Counted from the stretch's first letter, positions 1 through 8,470 are shown. The stretch is 53,806 nt of DNA from Natrinema salsiterrestre (GCF_029502005.1 NZ_JAMQOT010000016.1:1-53806), one strand, 5' to 3'. Notes: generated by a model not told the origin, from the letters alone. Program-made: numbers and translations.

Positions 1-53
1 TTTTGAGCCAGCGACACTGCCTGTTTAACGAAGCGGAAGAGGGTGCTGGACAC
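1..53 (-). CDS. IS5-type transposase, N-terminal end only (runs off left edge)
   Basis: On the minus strand from a GTG at 53-51 the frame reads SSTLFRFVKQAVSLAQ. This resembles the N-terminus of the intact IS5-family transposase elsewhere in the window (ISRFTKKAVRLAK, from about 5342). The bases just upstream (about 54-100) also loosely resemble the leader between that transposase start and its terminal inverted repeat. Only 17 codons are visible, so this is an inference from similarity inside the window. The rest of the element lies outside. Confidence 0.4.
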   Translation of the reverse strand, partial: MSSTLFRFVKQAVSLAQ

Positions 54-481
54 ATCCGATTCTTCCGCTTCGCTTGTCCCTTCACAGCGACGCTATCCGC
101 TCGCCGTCTCCGGATTCAACAGAGCAGTAAGGATCCAAATCAGGACTGGTCGGTGAGAAGAACCACGAAGTGATGTTAATTCGATCTGAAACTGGGCTAT
201 CCTCCGAAACTGTGGCAGAAAGAGGACCGAGATTTTGTATAGCGATATACGATATACAATATTCTGAAGTGCGGAGTTCCGGCGCTAAGAGACTCTAGAC
301 CCCCGAATACTCCCGATGGCTCGAAAACAACAAGTGGTCCTGATTATGCCCGTAATCACGACCACTTTGAAGTACCCCGACGCCGTCGGTGAAGCACGAA
401 TGCTGCAACTGCCTCACGACGGCGCTTCCTCCGGGGTAGAGGCACCGAGACCGGGGTCGCAGGACGGTGGAGGGCCGGTGG
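54..481. other. Non-coding stretch left of the integrase
   Basis: I see no convincing gene here. Positions 236-258 hold an imperfect palindrome with TGTATA and TATACA arms around an AT-rich core, a plausible operator or regulatory site ahead of the integrase. The first ~70 bases probably belong to the upstream end of the IS5-like element at the left edge. Confidence 0.4.
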
Positions 482-1705
482 ATGCCTGATCGAGCGCTTT
501 CGACGCCGCTCCACGACAGCTTCGAGCGTTACCTCCAGGACAAGGGGAAAGGCCGCGGTGGGGACGGTGGGAACTATCGACGCAACGCAGCCCGCGAGCT
601 CGAGCGGTTCGCCGAGTGGGCCGCCGGCGACCGCGGCGATGACGACTGGACCGGGATCGTCCCCGGTGATGTCGACCGGGAGCCGACCTTCGACGATCTT
701 GACGAACGCGTGTTCCGGGAGTACGCCCGGCATCTCGGTGGAGATCGGGGACTCAAGCAGAACACGGTACAAACCTATTACCGCTATATCTCTGCATGGT
801 GTGGCTGGTGCGTCAACGAGGGACATCTCGAAGCGCATTACGCGCAGCGGGCGAGTGCGATGGCACCGCTACCGGAGGACGATGGCCGCAAGCCCGGCGA
901 CCAGCAGGCCTGGACGTCCGAGCAGCGCCACACCCTTACCCGCCACGTCGACGACCAGGCCCGCGACGCCGTCGAGGCGTACACGACACTTCCGGCGGAT
1001 ACTGACCCCCTCGATAAGCAGCGCGCCCGCTATGCGGCGCTGAAAGCCGCTCGTGACCGGGCTCTGGTGTTCGCCCTCGCGTACACAGCTGTCCGCGTCG
1101 GGGAACTTCTCCGGGACCCGAATGACCCCCGCCGGCGTGGCGTCCGCTGGGAGGACCTCTCCCTCGACGACGGGAGTATGGACGTCTACCGGAAGAAACA
1201 GCAATGGGACGCCGCGAGTCTCCCCGACCCGGTGATCTCGCCCCTGCGGAGCTACCGCAAGCTGATGGACCCGCCGACAGACCGATGGCCGGTGTTTCCG
1301 ACGTTCGACCAACGAACGCTCGCAGGGCTCGTCCAGGAAGAGCTCGCCGACCGAGGGGAACATCCGGATGCAATTGCCGAACGCCGTGAGGAGTACGCTC
1401 GCGACCTACTGCTGGCGCTTGAGGAGGATATTCGACCGCCGTCGATCACGACGGACGGCGCACGGTCGATTCTCCAGCGACTCTCGGAGGCCGCAGAGAT
1501 CGATATCGACCATCCGAAACACGATTACCTTGCTCCACACGGCGGCCGTCGTGGAATGGGTGAAGTCCTCGTTCGCGCGTTTGGGTATACAGTCGCAGCT
1601 CGATATCTCGATAATTCCGAGGAGATGGTGCGGGAGCGGTATTCACACATCGAGGCTGGCGAACTCGGTGATGTGGCTACCGAAGCACTAGAAGAGATCG
1701 ATTGA
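482..1705 (+). CDS. Tyrosine recombinase/phage-type integrase (XerC/D-like)
   Basis: Site-specific recombinase that would integrate or excise the element, or resolve multimers. The protein is about 407 residues from ATG 482; a GTG at 467 in the same frame is an alternative start. The N-terminal half fits a SAM-like core-binding domain (LQDKGKGRGGDGGNYRRNAARELERF, then a helical stretch). The catalytic half shows the first Arg in AYTAVRVGELLRD, the HxxR box in APHGGRRGMGEVLV, and the nucleophilic Tyr in MVRERYSHIEAGEL. The order and spacing fit the family, so the enzyme looks intact. It is GC-rich compared with its flanks. A small ORF with its own TATA box follows. Identification as an integrase is firm, but the target site is unknown. 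Confidence 0.9.
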   Translation: MPDRALSTPLHDSFERYLQDKGKGRGGDGGNYRRNAARELERFAEWAAGDRGDDDWTGIVPGDVDREPTFDDLDERVFREYARHLGGDRGLKQNTVQTYYRYISAWCGWCVNEGHLEAHYAQRASAMAPLPEDDGRKPGDQQAWTSEQRHTLTRHVDDQARDAVEAYTTLPADTDPLDKQRARYAALKAARDRALVFALAYTAVRVGELLRDPNDPRRRGVRWEDLSLDDGSMDVYRKKQQWDAASLPDPVISPLRSYRKLMDPPTDRWPVFPTFDQRTLAGLVQEELADRGEHPDAIAERREEYARDLLLALEEDIRPPSITTDGARSILQRLSEAAEIDIDHPKHDYLAPHGGRRGMGEVLVRAFGYTVAARYLDNSEEMVRERYSHIEAGELGDVATEALEEID

Positions 1706-1713
1706 CGCAAGCG

Positions 1714-1719
1714 TTTATA
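1714..1719 (+). promoter_or_regulatory. TATA box for the small ORF after the integrase
   Basis: TTTATA lies about 32 bases before the ATG at 1749. An archaeal start site 25-28 bases downstream would give a leader of only a few bases, typical for haloarchaea. Confidence 0.5.
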
Positions 1720-1748
1720 CGGGAGTAGAACCAAGATTGGATTGAACA

Positions 1749-1853
1749 ATGAGCCTCGAACAAGCGGTTGACGAAGCCCTCGCGACATACAATATGTCGC
1801 GGAGCGAAGAGGCCGAGGAAGCGGGCCGAACAGTCGCTACGCTCCAAGACTGA
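1749..1853 (+). CDS. Small acidic protein, 34 aa, unknown function
   Basis: The frame runs from ATG 1749 to TGA 1853 and encodes a 34-residue, strongly acidic, helical-looking peptide (MSLEQAVDEALATYNMSRSE at the start). It has the charge bias of haloarchaeal proteins and a well-placed TATA box. It follows the integrase by 43 bases and converges on another small gene. A perfect inverted repeat lies inside it (1781-1801). It could instead be the 5' remnant of a longer gene cut by recombination. No function is recognised. Confidence 0.45.
   Translation: MSLEQAVDEALATYNMSRSEEAEEAGRTVATLQD
1781..1801. repeat. Perfect 9-bp inverted repeat with 3-bp spacer
   Basis: CGCGACATA, spacer CAA, then TATGTCGCG. 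It lies 76 bases beyond the integrase stop, inside a small ORF. The arm and spacer geometry resembles a recombinase core or operator site, but this is only an inference. Confidence 0.5.
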
Positions 1854-1862
1854 AAGGGTCAC

Positions 1863-2045
1863 TTAGTCGAGATCCTGAATCTTCTCCGCGAATTCTGCTC
1901 TCGAGAGTCCCGGTGTCTCTGTCAGCTCCGGATAGCCGGCACGTTCGACAGCCTCCTCAACGAACTCGATCCAGAGATCCTCGTGCTGCTCCGCGTAGAC
2001 GAGTTTCGCCTCACTCGGGTACATATCCAGTTTCTCAGGAAACAA
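1863..2045 (-). CDS. Small acidic protein, probably 5'-truncated by IS debris
   Basis: The minus-strand frame encodes up to 60 residues ending AEFAEKIQDLD. It is acidic and helical, with a likely internal Met start at 2024 (MYPSEAKLVYAEQHEDLW). The upstream side runs directly into a degenerate ISH3-type transposase at about 2046, so the original N-terminus may be lost. Composition is typical of a real haloarchaeal protein. It converges with the 34-aa ORF. No family is recognised. Confidence 0.5.
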   Translation of the reverse strand: MFPEKLDMYPSEAKLVYAEQHEDLWIEFVEEAVERAGYPELTETPGLSRAEFAEKIQDLD

Positions 2046-2826
2046 CGGCTATTGCCGGACTGTGTCGATGTCGCGATAGACCACCATCAATGCGGTTTTA
2101 CGGTGATGCAGACACTGACCACGTTCTGATCACCTATCCCGATCAGGGAACAACTCGAACGTACTGTTTTGCGACAATCTGTATCGTTGTACCAGGAACG
2201 CGGTTTACACTTGATGTACTGGCATTGGAGGCGAACGGCTTTCGCGCCAAGCGCGAAGCCGTTCGCTTGCTGCTCGAAACGGCACGAAAGTACGTCTCGA
2301 TCAGACACGTCTACCTCGATAGGGATTTCTATCAGGTTCACGTCGTTACGGAACTCGAACAGCTTGACGTCGACTACATCGTCCGTGCACGCCCGAGTAA
2401 AGGGATGAAAGACCGTCTCAGCGCCGGCGCTGAGACGGTCGTCGATGAGTATCTCATGCAACGAAAGCGTAAACCAACTGCTTCAGTTCCAGTAACTGTG
2501 TTTGCCGTTCCACATCGATCAACCGAAGACGAGCACGTCTGGATCGTGACGAATCTTGAGCTCAAGACAGAGTCGGCGAGAGCGTACGCGGCGACGGAAC
2601 GTCGCCGCTGGGGAATTGAAACCTCCTATCGGCAGATCGGTGATTTTCTCCCGAGAACGTCGTCGCCGACGTTCTCGGTGCGGTTGTTCTACTTCTGTTC
2701 GCGGTTGCGATGTACAATCTGTGGGTCCTCGCAAATGTGCTCGTCTCAGCTGGTGCTGTACCAGAGAAACCGCCGATCCCGACGCGTCTCTTCCAAGAAT
2801 TCGTCGTTATGACTGACTACGGATAG
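2046..2826 (+). pseudogene. ISH3-type (IS4-superfamily) transposase, 5'-truncated and frameshifted
   Basis: The translation shows the DDE transposase core: an AIDHH-like start in one frame, then FYGDADTDHV, TLDVLALEANGF, YLDRDFYQVHVVTEL with the second Asp, and the catalytic-region RRRWGIETSYRQIGDF. Two frame changes are visible. One is near 2085, between AIDHH and MRFYGD. The other is near 2690, after which the C-terminus continues as LFAVAMYNLWVLANVLVSAG and ends FVVMTDYG at 2826. The N-terminal ~120 residues are absent; a matching N-terminal piece lies on the opposite strand at 5420-5627. This copy is dead. Confidence 0.8.
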
Positions 2827-2887
2827 CGGTTGATTGACCCGACCGAGCTTATCGGTCAGCACGCCATAACTGAGTGGAAACGCTCAG

Positions 2888-2910
2888 AAACGCCGCCAGC
2901 AGCGGCGTTT
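2888..2910 (+). terminator. GC-rich hairpin after the transposase relic
   Basis: AAACGCCGC, a 5-base loop, then GCGGCGTTT form a perfect 9-bp stem followed by TCTT. It could terminate transcripts or mark the end of the old IS. The rest of 2827-3391 holds only the small ORF below and no other gene I can support. Confidence 0.35.
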
Positions 2911-3058
2911 CTTCGCTCCTTCCATCTCTGTATCGCCTAGAGCATCGCAGTTTCACAATCTAAATCGCTTCATCAACTACGACTTCGCTCGGCCGTCGTG
3001 TCGAATCGGAAACTACTGTAAATGACGGGATTCTCCCCTCGAAGAAAAATAGTAGGTG

Positions 3059-3193
3059 ATGGTCAGTGACGCAGAGGATAATAGTGTGCTGGATACCTTA
3101 TCTACCGAGCGATTGACGGGGAATAGTAGTGATTTGATCCAGAAATTAGACAAGTACTGGCTCTCAACGCCCGTGTTGATCTTACCGCCGTAG
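3059..3193 (+). CDS. Possible small acidic ORF, 44 aa
   Basis: A frame from ATG 3059 to TAG 3193 begins MVSDAEDNSVLDTLSTERLT. It has haloarchaeal acidic character and an AGGTG just before the start. The ending (STPVLILPP) is odd for a small soluble protein, so this may be the 5' piece of a broken gene. There is no recognisable family and confidence is low. Confidence 0.3.
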   Translation: MVSDAEDNSVLDTLSTERLTGNSSDLIQKLDKYWLSTPVLILPP

Positions 3194-3391
3194 AATACAA
3201 ACAGTCGATGAGAAGCGGTCAATAGAGACTCCTAACAATGGGCAAAAGTTCTACATTAGTTTACATGGCTGTAAGGATCGGGCTATGGGTTGTCAGGTTC
3301 TGTTCGCTTCCGTCTGGGTTACAGACGGTCAGGACCAGTGGTTATAGCAGGGAAATTCGTAGATTTTCACTAGTGGAGCACGGCCAACCGG

Positions 3392-3913
3392 TTATTCACT
3401 GGTCCCGTTACCGCCAGTTTCGTTGCCACCGCTGCCGCCACCTTGGATTTGCAAGTCGCCCTCCATATTCGGATGGGGCTCACAGCGGTATCTGGCCATC
3501 TCGCTACTGGCCGTAAAATCAAAAAACAGTCCGTCACCGGGGTCTGAGACCGGTTCGCCCGTCGTGAGGTCATCGATGACTTCGTCGTTACTGTTCCGAA
3601 TCTGCATATTGTGGGCTGCACCATCGCCTTCCGACCAGCCGATCGTATAATCCTCACCCTTCTGAAGGATAAGCGTCGGGTTCTGCTCGCCCTCGATTGA
3701 GGATGGTGCAAGGCCTCCCCAGTGACCCGTTTGACCGCTGAAATCAAGTTGTGTTCCGGGTTCAATTTCGTAACCGTCGCTGCCACCACCACCACTACCA
3801 CCGCCATTACCGCCACCGTTACCACCACTGCAACCGGCGACAATCGCCGTCGATGTCGCAACACCAGCCAACTTGAGCATCCTCCGTCGGGATAGCCGCT
3901 CGTTTCGTGTCAT
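3392..3913 (-). CDS. Halocyanin-like blue copper lipoprotein (copy 1)
   Basis: Extracytoplasmic type 1 copper electron carrier of the plastocyanin/halocyanin type, 173 aa. The start was chosen at ATG 3913, which gives a Tat signal (NERLSRRRMLKLAG) and the lipobox IVAGC, hence export and lipid anchoring. A Gly/Ser/Asn-rich linker follows, then the cupredoxin domain. Copper ligands are visible: His in GAAHNMQI and the Cys-His-Met loop YRCEPHPNMEG. The tail GGNETGGNGTSE has two N-glycosylation sequons. It is a close paralogue of the gene at 10768-11394, sharing GLAPSSIEGEQNPTLIL and EPVSDPGDGLFF. The partner oxidase or dehydrogenase is unknown. Confidence 0.88.
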   Translation of the reverse strand: MTRNERLSRRRMLKLAGVATSTAIVAGCSGGNGGGNGGGSGGGGSDGYEIEPGTQLDFSGQTGHWGGLAPSSIEGEQNPTLILQKGEDYTIGWSEGDGAAHNMQIRNSNDEVIDDLTTGEPVSDPGDGLFFDFTASSEMARYRCEPHPNMEGDLQIQGGGSGGNETGGNGTSE

Positions 3914-3970
3914 CAAGTCACTCTTGTGCTCGTTCTCAAATGGGGGTTTTGGTTCAAGTGTCGAAACGCA

Positions 3971-3980
3971 GTATAAATTA
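3971..3980 (-). promoter_or_regulatory. TATA box upstream of blue copper gene 1
   Basis: Minus-strand TAATTTATAC lies about 60 bases before the ATG at 3913, implying a leader of roughly 30-35 bases. Confidence 0.4.
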
Positions 3981-4129
3981 GTATACATCCTTTTGGCTCT
4001 GTCAAATTCTGTTTCCCATATAAGCCTGTCCAAGAAACACTGACAGGGTAATTGGATTCTGCGAGTTCTGAGTTCACATGGCGTAGATTTTATCTAGCAG
4101 AAACTTCTGGATAGTGTGAGAATCCACCC

Positions 4130-4485
4130 GTGACGTCCAACATCATCCGATACGACCAAGATCAGCAACACCTCTTGCCGAAGAACGTCGCGGAGTGGGT
4201 TGAAGAAGATAGCCTCGAACGCTACGTTTCCGGCGTCATCAATTATCTCGACAACGAGGGCCGGCTCGACTCCTTCTATCCGGAAGATCGGGAGGACGGC
4301 TGTGGGCGACCGTCCTTTCATCCCGTGATGATGCTGAAGATCCACGTCTTTGGGTACTGTATCGGGATCCGCAGCTCCCGAAAATCGTCTGTCTCCTTGA
4401 ACGTGACGTCGCTTTCCGTTACCTTGCCGCGAATCAACACCCTGACTTCCGTACAATCAGCCTCTTCCGCAAGAACCACCGCGAG
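4130..4485 (+). pseudogene. IS1182-type (DUF772) transposase, N-terminal fragment
   Basis: From GTG 4130 the frame gives the DUF772-type transposase N-terminus (SNIIRYDQDQQHLLPKNVAE, later GCGRPSFHPVMMLKIHVFGY). Near 4360 a frameshift moves the continuation to DPQLPKIVCLLERDVAFRYL, AANQHPDFRTISLFRKNHRE. It is cut off at 4485/4486 by the terminal repeat of the IS5-family element. The catalytic half is missing, so it is inactive. Confidence 0.75.
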
Positions 4486-5419
4486 GGTCGTGGTGAATCG
4501 CCATACGGCGCTTGATTTCACTAGTTGACGGCACGCTTGATGTTATAGACAACACACATCAGGACGATTTCACGGAACTCTCGATACCAACTTCGCGCAC
4601 GCACGGTGTCGCCGAGCGTGCGCTTGATTACGGAGAAGACGGTCTCAGACAACGCTCTCTGGCCGTAGAGAGTCCCATCAATCCGCGCGTTATGCGCGTA
4701 ATCGATGGGACGGAACTCTCGATGCTTTATCAACGGTCTTACGCCCTCTTCCCTGAGCTTATCGCGCAATTGCTGCCAATCGTAGCCTTTGTCGGCAGCG
4801 AGGCTGTGCAACTCGTCCGCGTTGCGGCGGGCGAGTTGCCAGCCGATCTGCGTGTCGTGACGTTTCTCGGTTGTGCAGTGAATGTCGAGGATAGCTTGTG
4901 ACTCAGTATCGACGAGAGCGGTTGTTTTGAGCGTCTGAACACGATAATTCGTCCGACGGCAGTAGTGTTTGCTGGCGTTCTCGCGGTCGAAAAACGTCGC
5001 GTCCATCGCTGCATGGCTAGATGGCTCGTGCAGCTGCGCCAACAGGCGCAGCAACACTCGCCAGACTGCCATATTGATCCTATCAAACGCCTTCACTAGC
5101 GTCGAGTGATCAGGGAGATCGGCCTTCTCAAGGCCGATCTCCGCCAATATTTGTGGCATCTCGCTCCAGAGATCGAGCGCTTCCCGGTAGGATTTCTCTA
5201 AGTAAATCCGGAGACAATGCAGCGAAACGACGGCGTAGTCGGCGAATCCGCCGCCACCCTGCGGGGCGGATTCGCCTCGGCCACCAACAGCATTTTTAGC
5301 TAATCGCACTGCTTTCTTCGTGAAGCGGGAAATCTTCGACATGGACATCGGCGGTTTCCCGCTTCATCTCCCTAGTTCTGACGAACGAAGCCGACGCTGT
5401 CTAGCGATTCACCAGAGCC
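4486..5419 (-). mobile_element. IS5-family insertion sequence, about 934 bp
   Basis: The left end starts GGTCGTGGTGAATCGCCATA. The right end read inward from 5419 starts GGCTCTGGTGAATCGCTAGA. The two 25-base ends match at about 19 positions. The element contains one intact transposase ORF on the minus strand. The flanking 8-mers (ACCGCGAG left, TTCCCTCG right) do not match, so there is no target-site duplication. It interrupts an IS1182-type fragment on the left and an ISH3-type fragment on the right, so one flank was probably rearranged after insertion. Confidence 0.75.
4521..5348 (-). CDS. IS5-family transposase, apparently intact
   Basis: DDE transposase of 275 aa (273 from the second Met) that moves its own element. 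The N-terminal helical domain (SKISRFTKKAVRLAKNAVGG, FADYAVVSLHCLRIYL) is followed by the catalytic triad: Asp in HAAMDATFFDREN, Asp in SLAADKGYDWQQL, and Glu in RALSETVFSVIKRTLG. The downstream W-Y-R-E-F-R-E motif is also present. Length and motifs match haloarchaeal ISH1-like IS5 transposases. It is the only full-length transposase here. A related C-terminal relic lies at 51836-52120 and a matching N-terminal end at 1-53. Confidence 0.9.
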   Translation of the reverse strand: MSMSKISRFTKKAVRLAKNAVGGRGESAPQGGGGFADYAVVSLHCLRIYLEKSYREALDLWSEMPQILAEIGLEKADLPDHSTLVKAFDRINMAVWRVLLRLLAQLHEPSSHAAMDATFFDRENASKHYCRRTNYRVQTLKTTALVDTESQAILDIHCTTEKRHDTQIGWQLARRNADELHSLAADKGYDWQQLRDKLREEGVRPLIKHREFRPIDYAHNARIDGTLYGQRALSETVFSVIKRTLGDTVRARSWYREFREIVLMCVVYNIKRAVN

Positions 5420-5627
5420 TTCCCTCGAATATACCGACCTTGAGATGGTTCTCAAAGTCGTGTTTGTCCGTGTACGTACCGATTCCGAATTGATCGGCGA
5501 TGAACTCGCTGTCGACTACGTCGAGCAGCGAGTAAAATGTGCTCGCAATTGTAGGAGAATGAACGTCTTCGCTACTGAGCTCCTGATTCGACGAACACGG
5601 TATCTGAGGATGTGTCGTTTCCGTCAT
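5420..5627 (-). pseudogene. ISH3-type transposase, N-terminal fragment
   Basis: From the ATG at 5627 the minus frame reads MTETTHPQIPCSSNQELSSE, then FYSLLDVVDSEFIADQFGIG and FENHLKVGIFEG. This is the N-terminal signature of ISH3-type transposases. It stops at the terminal repeat of the IS5 element, and the last residues (RLW) come from IS5 sequence. It may be the missing front of the C-terminal relic at 2046-2826, which lies in the opposite orientation. Confidence 0.65.
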
Positions 5628-5851
5628 CAGCTTGTATGTGACGGTCTGACGCCGGATTTAAGTACTCGAAATGGGACAGATCGAAAAGTGGTTTTACACT
5701 CTCAAAATGCATGTCGGCCACTTCCATAACTCGTGAGTAGGAAGTCGAACCAGCGTTAGAGAGTGGCTGGGTTTGAGAATTCTTCAGTGATGTTACTCAA
5801 ACCGAAACAAATTTGGATGAGATATCAGCTAGTATCGCTAATATAGATCTT

Positions 5852-6790
5852 ATGCCATCAAAAACCTGCCCCCTCTGTGCGGAACAATTTCCGTCAGCCA
5901 GTGCTGTACGAGACCACACATGGGATCAACATCACGCATGTCATTATTGTAACGAACAGTTAAACGACGATGTCTCTAAACATGTGCTGTTCAAACACTG
6001 GCTCACAGCCCACCCTGACGACCTGCGGCGAGTGGATCGCAAGCAGGCAGACTCAGCTGTCGACTCAATAATGTTCTCGGACCGGCTCTCCAGCCAGGGT
6101 GTTGGAGCTGCCGTGGCAGGCCTCCCTCGACGATATTTTCTCCTCGCGGGTGCTACTTCGGTAGCAGGTGGAATTGCTAGTGCTAGCGCATACCTAAACT
6201 CCCAGTCCAACGGCGAAGTGGACAACAAGGTGAATTCAGTCGACGAGTACGAGTATGCGACAATCGGGGCCGAGGATTCTGGGACGACTATCACCTACTA
6301 CGGCAGTTACAAATGCCCATTCTGCGCGCAGTTTAGCACTGGCATGCTCAAGGAGCTGATTCGAGACTACGTTGAACCAAGCGATCTTGCAATTGTCTAC
6401 CGCAATCTTTCGTATTTCAATGGTCAAGCATTCTTAGGAGCAGATGCCCCGAATGCCGGTCACGCAGGACTGGCAGTCTACAACAACGAGCCTGAATCGT
6501 ACCTCGATTATCATGATTACGTATTCGAAAACCAACCGCCAGAAAGTCAGCAGTGGGCAACCGCAAACCGACTGACAGAGTTCGCCCGCGAAGCCGGTAT
6601 GTCAGATTCAAGTATTGTGCAAACAGCAGTCCAAGAAAATCGATATAGGGGTGCACTCCGGGAAACGGAATCCGCAGCTATGGAGGCAGGTATTAGAGGA
6701 ACACCAGCACTCATCATCGACGGAAAAATAGCTACTCCGGGCCAAGATCCAGTCCGAGAACTTATTGAAAATGCAATCTCCAATCCCTGA
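5852..6790 (+). CDS. DsbA-family thiol oxidoreductase with N-terminal zinc fingers
   Basis: Thioredoxin-fold protein predicted to oxidise extracytoplasmic thiols, 312 aa from ATG 5852 (a TTG at 5813 in frame is less likely). Residues 1-55 carry two C2H2-like units: CPLC with two downstream His, and CHYC with HVLFKHWLTAH. A hydrophobic anchor preceded by PRR follows (LPRRYFLLAGATSVAGG, about 94-115). The DsbA domain has CPFC in GSYKCPFCAQF and the cis-Pro loop RGTPALII. This implies zinc fingers inside the cell and the thiol domain outside. Its stop overlaps the start of a dsbB-like gene by 20 bases, consistent with translational coupling. DsbA identity is firm; the role of the fingers is unknown. 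Confidence 0.85.
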   Translation: MPSKTCPLCAEQFPSASAVRDHTWDQHHACHYCNEQLNDDVSKHVLFKHWLTAHPDDLRRVDRKQADSAVDSIMFSDRLSSQGVGAAVAGLPRRYFLLAGATSVAGGIASASAYLNSQSNGEVDNKVNSVDEYEYATIGAEDSGTTITYYGSYKCPFCAQFSTGMLKELIRDYVEPSDLAIVYRNLSYFNGQAFLGADAPNAGHAGLAVYNNEPESYLDYHDYVFENQPPESQQWATANRLTEFAREAGMSDSSIVQTAVQENRYRGALRETESAAMEAGIRGTPALIIDGKIATPGQDPVRELIENAISNP

Positions 6791-7214
6791 CCGAGTAGAC
6801 AATATACAGCTCTGGCTTGCAAGTGGAACGCTCATCGCTACTGTTGCAACTGCTGGAAGCCTTTATTTCAGTCTTGAACTCGAGTTACTCCCCTGTGAAC
6901 TGTGCTGGTATCAGCGAATTTTAATGTATCCTCTGGTGGTTGTGCTCGGCGTTGCGACGCTTGAACGAAGGCCAGACATCTGGCGGACTGTTCTCCCACT
7001 GTCAGTTCTCGGGGGTGGCATTGCGGCGTATCATTCTATTCTGCAGGTAACGACCGACTCGTGTTCGTTCAGTGGGTCCTGTGCAATAGTGCAGTGGCAG
7101 GCTCCGGTCGTTGGACTATCGATTCCGAATCTGTCACTGCTTGGTTTTCTGTTTGTGACGATTACTGTATTCGGTGCGAGCGAGACTGCACGTACAGATA
7201 CGACAAACTCGTGA
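6771..7214 (+). CDS. DsbB-family disulfide bond formation protein
   Basis: Membrane protein of 147 aa that reoxidises DsbA and passes electrons to quinone. Four hydrophobic segments are visible. The first Cys pair is in the loop LLPCELCWYQRI, and a second pair (DSCSFSGSC) lies in the outer loop before TM4, as expected for DsbB. ATG 6771 lies inside the dsbA-like gene, so the two are probably made together. The pair forms a complete oxidation module. Confidence 0.85.
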   Translation: MQSPIPDRVDNIQLWLASGTLIATVATAGSLYFSLELELLPCELCWYQRILMYPLVVVLGVATLERRPDIWRTVLPLSVLGGGIAAYHSILQVTTDSCSFSGSCAIVQWQAPVVGLSIPNLSLLGFLFVTITVFGASETARTDTTNS

Positions 7215-7661
7215 AAACTTTCAGAACAATTCTCGGGTGAGGTGGCCATTTGAGGCAGTCTGCTACCTGGAAGGACGACTCCGGGTAGCTGAGCCCCAAA
7301 TTGATGTTTATTGAACCTATAGTCAAATCTGTCTTCTTATTTGTATATTCCTACAATCATGCACAAATCATCTTCTTACTGACCGATCTAAATTGTTCTG
7401 CTAACAAGATAATCGGACGACGCGCTGATTTGACGAATAGATAGAACTTCTGACAAACAGGACACTACTCACAACGATGAACAGCATACTGAGCGGGTAG
7501 CAGTATCAACAAGTACTCAACCAGCGGTGTTGCGATGGAAGGTCTAGCTGCTAACTCAAAAAGTGCCATCAAACAGTGAAATCCATTGCCTCACGGTGAT
7601 TCAACAGGGCCAATCAGGGAGACATCGAACGGTCTTTACACGAGAGATTTCGAATTTGACT
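7215..7661. other. Intergenic stretch, no gene seen
   Basis: About 450 bases without a supported gene, relatively AT-rich in the middle. A TTTACA at 7635-7640 lies about 25 bases before ATG 7662 and may be the TATA box of the next gene. Confidence 0.35.
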
Positions 7662-8414
7662 ATGGCCGATGACGAAGTCAACATTACTAGGGACGGAACT
7701 GCAGATGAGACGACGATCCAGTGGCGGTGGGATGCCAGCACCTCACGTACCGTTCGACTCCTATGGGCGTTCGGTGTTGGTACCTTCTTCGCCGCGATCG
7801 TTACCGTCATCTGCTGGCGACTGTACAGGATGGCCGGTGAGGTCGCTGGCGGATTTGGTCGAGCTGTCGTTATCGCCCTCATCATCGCGCTTGCCGCGAC
7901 TGTTCTCGCACTAGCTGCCTCAAGCGATACCGAACGACACCTCAAGCGGATCACACGCCAGCTCCCCATCAATGTACCGTCAGAAACGAGTCTAGACAGG
8001 GCAATGGACGCTGCCGTCGGCACAGTCGTAATGGGGGTGATCATCGGTATGCTGATGGGTATCGGTCGATATGTTTCACAAAATGAGCTGCTGGCCGTCG
8101 GTGCTGGTCCCTTTACTGGGCTGGCTGCGCTGTTGCTTCCGCTTGCGCTCGTCGCGCTCGTCCTCGCTTCGTTCCTCCAATCCGTCGGTGCACTTGATTA
8201 TGAAGAACAGATGATATACCTCTATGAGCCGGAACAGACAATCGACCTCGCAGTAATTGAAGTTGTTTCGACCCGGCAATTTGGGGATGTCGTAGTAGTG
8301 AAACTCAGCTACGCCCAGCCAGATAATCAATACATCCAAGGCCCACGTCGAATTGTTGTACCGCCGGAGGTTGCCCATAAATTACAGTCGCCCATCGAAC
8401 ACCGCATGGCATAA
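7662..8414 (+). CDS. Haloarchaeal membrane protein with four TM segments and C-terminal soluble domain
   Basis: Start chosen at ATG 7662, giving 250 aa; the frame is open from 7563 but lacks a good start there. A short acidic N-terminus with a WRWD motif is followed by TM helices near residues 25-50, 58-80, 110-132 and 142-170. A polar domain of about 80 residues ends in a β-rich stretch (STRQFGDVVVVKLSYAQPDN). I do not recognise the family. It lies alone between DsbB and a convergent small membrane protein. Confidence 0.65.
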   Translation: MADDEVNITRDGTADETTIQWRWDASTSRTVRLLWAFGVGTFFAAIVTVICWRLYRMAGEVAGGFGRAVVIALIIALAATVLALAASSDTERHLKRITRQLPINVPSETSLDRAMDAAVGTVVMGVIIGMLMGIGRYVSQNELLAVGAGPFTGLAALLLPLALVALVLASFLQSVGALDYEEQMIYLYEPEQTIDLAVIEVVSTRQFGDVVVVKLSYAQPDNQYIQGPRRIVVPPEVAHKLQSPIEHRMA

Positions 8415-8470
8415 ACAAGCACATGGGAGAATGTTGATCCACTCGCTGCCAGGGGCTAACCTATCCTTTC

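Noticed and set aside
356-838. 160-codon minus frame opposite the integrase
   Set aside because: Shadow of the integrase coding strand; no signal or motif.
3013-3222. 69-codon minus frame
   Set aside because: Low acidic content, no promoter; the opposite strand has a better small ORF candidate.
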